Notes under the pieces: generated by a model | What the model saw: the letters and a program-made list of their open reading frames with translations, nothing else | What the model was told of the DNA's origin: nothing | Databases searched by the model: none | Translations under genes and position numbers: made by a program | Shown here: positions 60,712 through 64,000 of the stretch, in pieces | Layout: every line of letters starts with the position of its first letter | Numbering within the stretch: position 1 is the stretch's first letter | DNA from: Trebonia sp963811335 | GTDB taxonomy: Bacteria > Actinomycetota > Actinomycetes > Streptosporangiales > Streptosporangiaceae | DNA: 64,000 nucleotides | NCBI GenBank assembly: GCA_963811335.1 | Contig: CAWERB010000035.1 | Span: forward strand, 62,001 to 126,000 | Direction: 5' to 3'

Positions 60712-61854
60712 ATGAAGGTTGATCGGGCCCGTGTTGATGGCACGTGCGGAAGAACGGGCCGCCCGCCGGCGTTGCCCACTGGCGTGGCTGACGCGAGCAC
60801 CCCGCTGACCATCGCCGGCGTCCCGCTCGGCGTGCTCGACCTGGCGCCGATCCCTGAGGGCTCGACGGCGGGCGACGCGCTGCGCGCCACCGTCGCGCTC
60901 GCGAGGCGGGCGGAAGAGCTCGGCTTCACCAGGTTCTGGGTGGCCGAGCACCATGGCCTGCCCGGCGTCGCGAGTTCCTCGCCGCCGGTCCTCATCGCGC
61001 ACATCGCCGCCGCGACGCGGACCATCCGGGTGGGCTCGGGCGGCGTCATGCTGCCGAACCACTCCTCGCTTGTGGTCGCGGAGCAGTTCGGCATGCTCGA
61101 GGCGCTGCATCCCGGCCGTATCGACCTGGGCATCGGCCGTGCCCCCGGGACCGACCAGGCCACCGCGCAGGCGTTGCATCCCCGTGCTTCCGAAGGCCGT
61201 GCTTTCGAGGGCCGTGCTTCCGAAGGCCGGGGCCCCGACGACTTCCCGCGCCAGCTCACCGACCTCATCGGCTTCTTTACCGGCAGCTGGCCGGAGAACC
61301 ACCCCTACCGGCAGGTGCACGCGGTCCCCGGCGAGGGCGGCGGGCCCGACCTGTGGCTGCTCGGCTCCAGCGGCTACAGCGCGCAGGTGGCCGGCGCGCT
61401 TGGCGTGCCGTTCGCGTTCGCGCACCACTTCATGCCGCAGAACACGCTTACCGCACTCGACCTGTACCGCAGGTCGTTCCGCCCGTCGCCGGAGCTGCGC
61501 GAGCCGTACAGCATGATCGCCACGGGCGTGGTCTGCGCGGACACCGGCGAGCGGGCCAGGTTCCTGGCCGGCGCCTCCGCGCTGGCCTTCCTGCGGCTGC
61601 GGACCGGCCGCCCGGGCCGCATGCCGACTCCCGAGGAGGCCGCCGCCCACCCGTACTCGGACCTGGAGCGCGCCTTCATCGAGGACCGCCAGGCCACCCA
61701 GCACATCGGCGCGCCGGACACGGTGCTCGCGGGCCTCACCGAGCTGGTCAAGCGCACCGAGGTGAACGAGCTGATGATCACCACGCAGACGCACGACCCG
61801 GCCGACAGGCTGCGCTCGTTCGAGCTGGTGGCCGCGGCCGCCAGCGGCCAGTAG
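60712..61854 (+). CDS. LLM-class flavin-dependent oxidoreductase
   Basis: 380 residues from ATG 60712 (about 30 residues longer than the homology, which starts near TIAGVPLGVLDLAPIPEGSTAGDALRATVALARRAEELGFTRFWVAEHHGL). GRIDLGIGRAPGTDQATAQAL, LWLLGSSGYSAQVAGALGVPFAFAHHFMP and HIGAPDTVLAGLTEL are typical of luciferase-like F420/FMN monooxygenases of the MsnO8 type. Three 15-bp units at 61182-61226 insert RASEGRAFEGRASEGR between LHP and the D-D-F-P-R-Q segment. Soluble. Promoter shared with the divergent glycosyltransferase (66 bp gap). Confidence 0.92.
   Translation: MKVDRARVDGTCGRTGRPPALPTGVADASTPLTIAGVPLGVLDLAPIPEGSTAGDALRATVALARRAEELGFTRFWVAEHHGLPGVASSSPPVLIAHIAAATRTIRVGSGGVMLPNHSSLVVAEQFGMLEALHPGRIDLGIGRAPGTDQATAQALHPRASEGRAFEGRASEGRGPDDFPRQLTDLIGFFTGSWPENHPYRQVHAVPGEGGGPDLWLLGSSGYSAQVAGALGVPFAFAHHFMPQNTLTALDLYRRSFRPSPELREPYSMIATGVVCADTGERARFLAGASALAFLRLRTGRPGRMPTPEEAAAHPYSDLERAFIEDRQATQHIGAPDTVLAGLTELVKRTEVNELMITTQTHDPADRLRSFELVAAAASGQ
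61182..61226 (+). repeat. Three 15-bp units (CCGTGCTTCCGAAGG) in the LLM gene
   Basis: Units at 61182-61196, 61197-61211 (two changes) and 61212-61226, encoding R-A-S/F-E-G repeats in frame at a surface loop position. Confidence 0.95.
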
Positions 61855-62086
61855 CAGGCCGCGGGAAAGGCGAAGGTCACCGCCGCCGCGGTAGCCGGGC
61901 CTGCTGACCCGCCGCCGCAGGTCCCGGTCGGCGCAGGGCCAGAACGAGAGCAGTGCCGCCGCTCCGCTCGCCGTCCGCCTCCGTGACCGCCCCGGCGGAG
62001 TGCGTTATGCGAGGTTTACCCCCCGCTTGGCCGGGGTAGCCGAAGGCTCCCCATGAGCGCGCTAGCGCAGGACCGCGGAGGGCCAC

Positions 62087-63052
62087 GTGACCCAGCCGAG
62101 CGACCCCCCCGAGCAGTACGAATCCAGCGACTACGGTAACGCCGACCACGGTAACGCCGACCACGGGGACGCCGACCACGGGGACGCCGACCACGGTGAC
62201 GCCGACCACGGGGACGCCGACCACGGGGACGCCGGCGACGCGCGGCGCGCCGCCCTGGTCGCTTCCGCGCAGCGGCAGTGGATCGACGGGCTGACCGACC
62301 TCGGCGGCCGCAACACGCTGCTGTACTACAAGGACCGCAGGGCGGGCACGCTCGACCTGGCCGACGCCGACCCGGACGCCGTCGAGCGGTTCGAGAAGAC
62401 GGGACGCATCAGGCTCAGCAAGCTGTTCCCCGGCGACCCCGACGTGCGGGCCGACGCCATCCGCCGCATGCAGGCGATCTACCGCAAGGCCCGCGAGCTG
62501 CAGGAGGAGCGCGGCATCAAGGCCGGCTACCTCGCGACCGGCCTGGCCCGGTGGGACGAGCTCTTCCTCGAGCCCGCCGCCCCTGTCCTGCTCCGCCCGC
62601 TGACGATCAGCCCGACGCGCGCCAGGTATGACGACTTCGACCTCAGCCTTGACGAAGAGACCGAGGTGAACCCGGTCCTGCTGCACAAGCTGGCCACCGT
62701 CTTCGACGCGGTGATCGACAAGCCCGCGCCCGACCGCATCGCCGGCCAGCTGGCCAGGGCCGCCCGCGACGCCGAGGTCCCCGGCTTCCGCATCGACAAG
62801 CGCATGGTCATCGGCACCTTCACCTACGCGAAGCTGCCGATGGTGCGCGACCTCGAGGCGGCGGGCGACCTGCTGGCCGACAGCGACCTGGTGGCGGCGA
62901 TCGCCGGCGACCCCCGCGCGCAGCAGCTGGTCGCCGCGCCGGACGCCAGCCCTGACATCACGGACGACCCCGGCACCGCCTGGGCGGTGCCGGATGTGCC
63001 GGTGCTGAATGCGCCAGTGCCTGGTTCCGCGGTGCCTGATTCCGCGGTGTGA
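62087..63052 (+). CDS. DUF4011-type helicase/ATPase, N-terminal part
   Basis: 321 residues. After MTQPSDPPEQYESSDY come six to seven pentapeptides G-D/N-A-D-H, encoded by 15-bp units from 62135 to 62239. The DUF4011 domain is AQRQWIDGLTDLGGRNTLLYYKDRRAGTLDLADAD with IRLSKLFPGD, then ARELQEERGIKAGYLATGLARWDE and APVLLRPLTISPTRARYDDFDLSLDEETEVNPVLLHKLATVF. The reading stops in a second repeat (VPGSAVPDSAV, TGA 63050-63052), directly before the P-loop half. The natural protein would be one large superfamily 1-type ATPase linked to nucleic acids, often in defence or repair islands. Confidence 0.88.
   Translation: MTQPSDPPEQYESSDYGNADHGNADHGDADHGDADHGDADHGDADHGDAGDARRAALVASAQRQWIDGLTDLGGRNTLLYYKDRRAGTLDLADADPDAVERFEKTGRIRLSKLFPGDPDVRADAIRRMQAIYRKARELQEERGIKAGYLATGLARWDELFLEPAAPVLLRPLTISPTRARYDDFDLSLDEETEVNPVLLHKLATVFDAVIDKPAPDRIAGQLARAARDAEVPGFRIDKRMVIGTFTYAKLPMVRDLEAAGDLLADSDLVAAIAGDPRAQQLVAAPDASPDITDDPGTAWAVPDVPVLNAPVPGSAVPDSAV
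62135..62239 (+). repeat. 15-bp coding repeat, about seven units (GGGGACGCCGACCAC)
   Basis: Units begin at 62135, 62150, 62165, 62180, 62195, 62210 and a degenerate one at 62225. They differ only at positions 3-4 (GGTAAC, GGGGAC, GGTGAC) and encode G-N/D-A-D-H. Confidence 0.97.
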
Positions 63053-63116
63053 TTCCCGTCGATTCCGCGGCGTTCGATTCCGCGGCGTTCAATTCTGCGG
63101 TGTTCAATTCTGCTGG
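63023..63116 (+). repeat. 15-bp repeat with an irregular unit at the gene split
   Basis: Units GGTTCCGCGGTGCCT (63023) and GATTCCGCGGTG (63038), then GATTCCGCGGCGTTC at 63061 and 63076, AATTCTGCGGTGTTC at 63091 and a partial one at 63106. The step from 63038 to 63061 is 23 bases instead of 15, which moves the reading frame by -1. Confidence 0.95.
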
Positions 63117-64000
63117 GCCGGACGACCCGGTGGCCGACTTCTCCGTGCTCGACGCCGACTCCTCGCAGCGCGCCGCGATCGACGCCGTACTCGCCGGGCG
63201 CAGCCTGGTCATCCACGGTCCGCCCGGCACCGGCAAGTCCCAGACGATCGCCAACCTGATCGCGGCCATGGTGGCCCGCGGCCGGAAGGTGCTGTTCGTC
63301 GCGGAGAAGCGGGCCGCGATCGACGCGGTGCTCTCCCGGCTGGCCGCCGCGGGACTCGCCGACCTGGTGCTCGACATCCACGAGGGTGCCCGCGACCGGC
63401 AGCGGATCGCCGCGGGCCTGGGCGCGACGCTCGAGCAGGCGGCCCGCGCGGCCGACCCGGACACCTCTGCGCTGCACCGCCGGCTGACCGACCGGCAGCA
63501 CCGGCTCGCCAGGCACGCGGCTGCGCTGCACCGGTCGCACGAGCCGTGGCGGCTGTCCGCCTACCAGGTGCAGTCCGCCCTGCTCGGGCTGCCGGAGCAG
63601 GCGCGCGTCGCCACCCGGCTCGCCGCGCCGGAGCGGATCACCGCCGAGGTGGCCGAGCAGGTCCGTGACGAGCTGCGCGAGTTCACCCGCCTCGGCGGCT
63701 TCGGGTTCACCCCGGGAAGCACCCCCTGGTTCGGCGCGCCGCTGCGCGGCCGCGAGCAGGCCCGCACCGCGGTGGACCTCGCGGTGGCCATCGGCAGCAG
63801 GACGCTGCCCGCCGCGACGGCCCAGCTCGCCACCGCCTGCCGTGACCTCGGCCTGCCGGCCGACGAGCTGCTGGCCAGCCACGGTCAGCGGGTGGCGCTG
63901 ACCGGGCTGCTCGCGCAGCTGAACGACCTGGAGCAGGGCAAGCACAGCTTCCTCGAGCGCAGGACGCTGCGCCGTCAGGTCCGCGCGCGGTGGCAGGAGC
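63049..64000 (+). CDS. DUF4011-type helicase/ATPase, P-loop part (runs off the window)
   Basis: GTG 63049 overlaps the TGA of the first half (GTGA). VIPVDSAAFDSAAFNSAVFNSA continues the same repeat, then VADFSVLDADSSQRAAIDAVLAGRSLVIHGPPGTGKSQTIANLIAAMVARGRKVLFVAEKRAAIDAV: Q-motif-like SSQRAAI, Walker A GPPGTGKS and motif Ia VAEKRAA of SF1 helicases (AAA_11). The reading stays open to the window end. It may be made as a separate coupled subunit, or the split may be an indel in the repeat. Confidence 0.88.
   Translation, partial: MIPVDSAAFDSAAFNSAVFNSAGPDDPVADFSVLDADSSQRAAIDAVLAGRSLVIHGPPGTGKSQTIANLIAAMVARGRKVLFVAEKRAAIDAVLSRLAAAGLADLVLDIHEGARDRQRIAAGLGATLEQAARAADPDTSALHRRLTDRQHRLARHAAALHRSHEPWRLSAYQVQSALLGLPEQARVATRLAAPERITAEVAEQVRDELREFTRLGGFGFTPGSTPWFGAPLRGREQARTAVDLAVAIGSRTLPAATAQLATACRDLGLPADELLASHGQRVALTGLLAQLNDLEQGKHSFLERRTLRRQVRARWQE

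Noticed and set aside
62135..62239. CRISPR-like array
   Set aside because: Units are 15 bp with no spacers and are in frame within a gene; all other repeats in the window are also coding or too short. No cas genes.
61877..62686. Minus-strand frame with repeated VVGVPVVGVTVVG
   Set aside because: Antisense of the G-D-A-D-H repeat of the helicase; no domain or ribosome site.
1..64000. tRNA, rRNA or riboswitch
   Set aside because: None recognised in the intergenic stretches read on both strands; small structured RNAs cannot be excluded without a covariance search.

Overview
The window is high-GC actinobacterial chromosome. Third codon positions are almost all G or C, GTG starts are common, and several actinomycete-specific gene sets occur: a DUF5753/DUF397 pair, a PadR plus HAAS-domain cassette, a sensor kinase / roadblock / DUF742 (conservon-like) operon, and an NhaA fused to a DsbA-like domain. 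I cannot name the genus. No rRNA, tRNA or CRISPR array was seen.

Layout. 1-6.5 kb: a partial VOC protein, then an amine/acyl catabolic group (cupin, FAD amine oxidase, acyl-CoA dehydrogenase, Rieske oxygenase) carrying the same palindromic operator in two promoter regions. 6.5-15 kb: a lower-GC, phage-like island. Its long leftward operon runs from a collagen/beta-helix tail-spike-like protein through membrane and coiled-coil mini-proteins and a full double-domain KaiC ATPase to an endolysin-like protein; a sigma-like factor diverges from it. 15-20.8 kb: DUF5753/DUF397 pair, aldo/keto reductase, PadR with two tandem HAAS membrane proteins (one broken), and a DinB polymerase. 20.8-27.7 kb: a NarL-type two-component system divergent from a lipoprotein and a MacAB-like efflux set. 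27.7-34.4 kb: DUF2461, a MalY/PatB-type aminotransferase, the conservon-like operon followed by a glutathionyl-hydroquinone reductase homologue, and an NAD-dependent epimerase. 34.4-37.4 kb: a mug uracil-DNA glycosylase gene interrupted by an IS607-type element (tnpA and a large tnpB). 37.4-47 kb: secreted-repeat lipoprotein, ECF sigma/anti-sigma pair, amidohydrolase, NhaA-DsbA, alpha/beta hydrolase, AidB-like dehydrogenase. 47-53.6 kb: a sugar ABC operon with a GH3 N-acetylhexosaminidase, divergent from a ROK regulator. 53.6-62 kb: HtrA protease, DUF885 peptidase, MFS exporter, SGNH hydrolase, GT4 glycosyltransferase, LLM oxidoreductase. 62-64 kb: a DUF4011-type P-loop ATPase/helicase split inside a tandem repeat.

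Two features cut across the window. First, about twenty genes need one or more single-base shifts to read through, although coding character is intact on both sides of each break. This looks more like indel errors in the assembly than gene decay, but the sequence alone cannot decide. Second, several unrelated genes carry in-frame 15-bp (five-codon) tandem repeats.

Best candidate for an undescribed system: the KaiC / coiled-coil / membrane mini-protein cluster (about 8.4-11.5 kb) lying between a tail-spike-like and a lysin-like gene.
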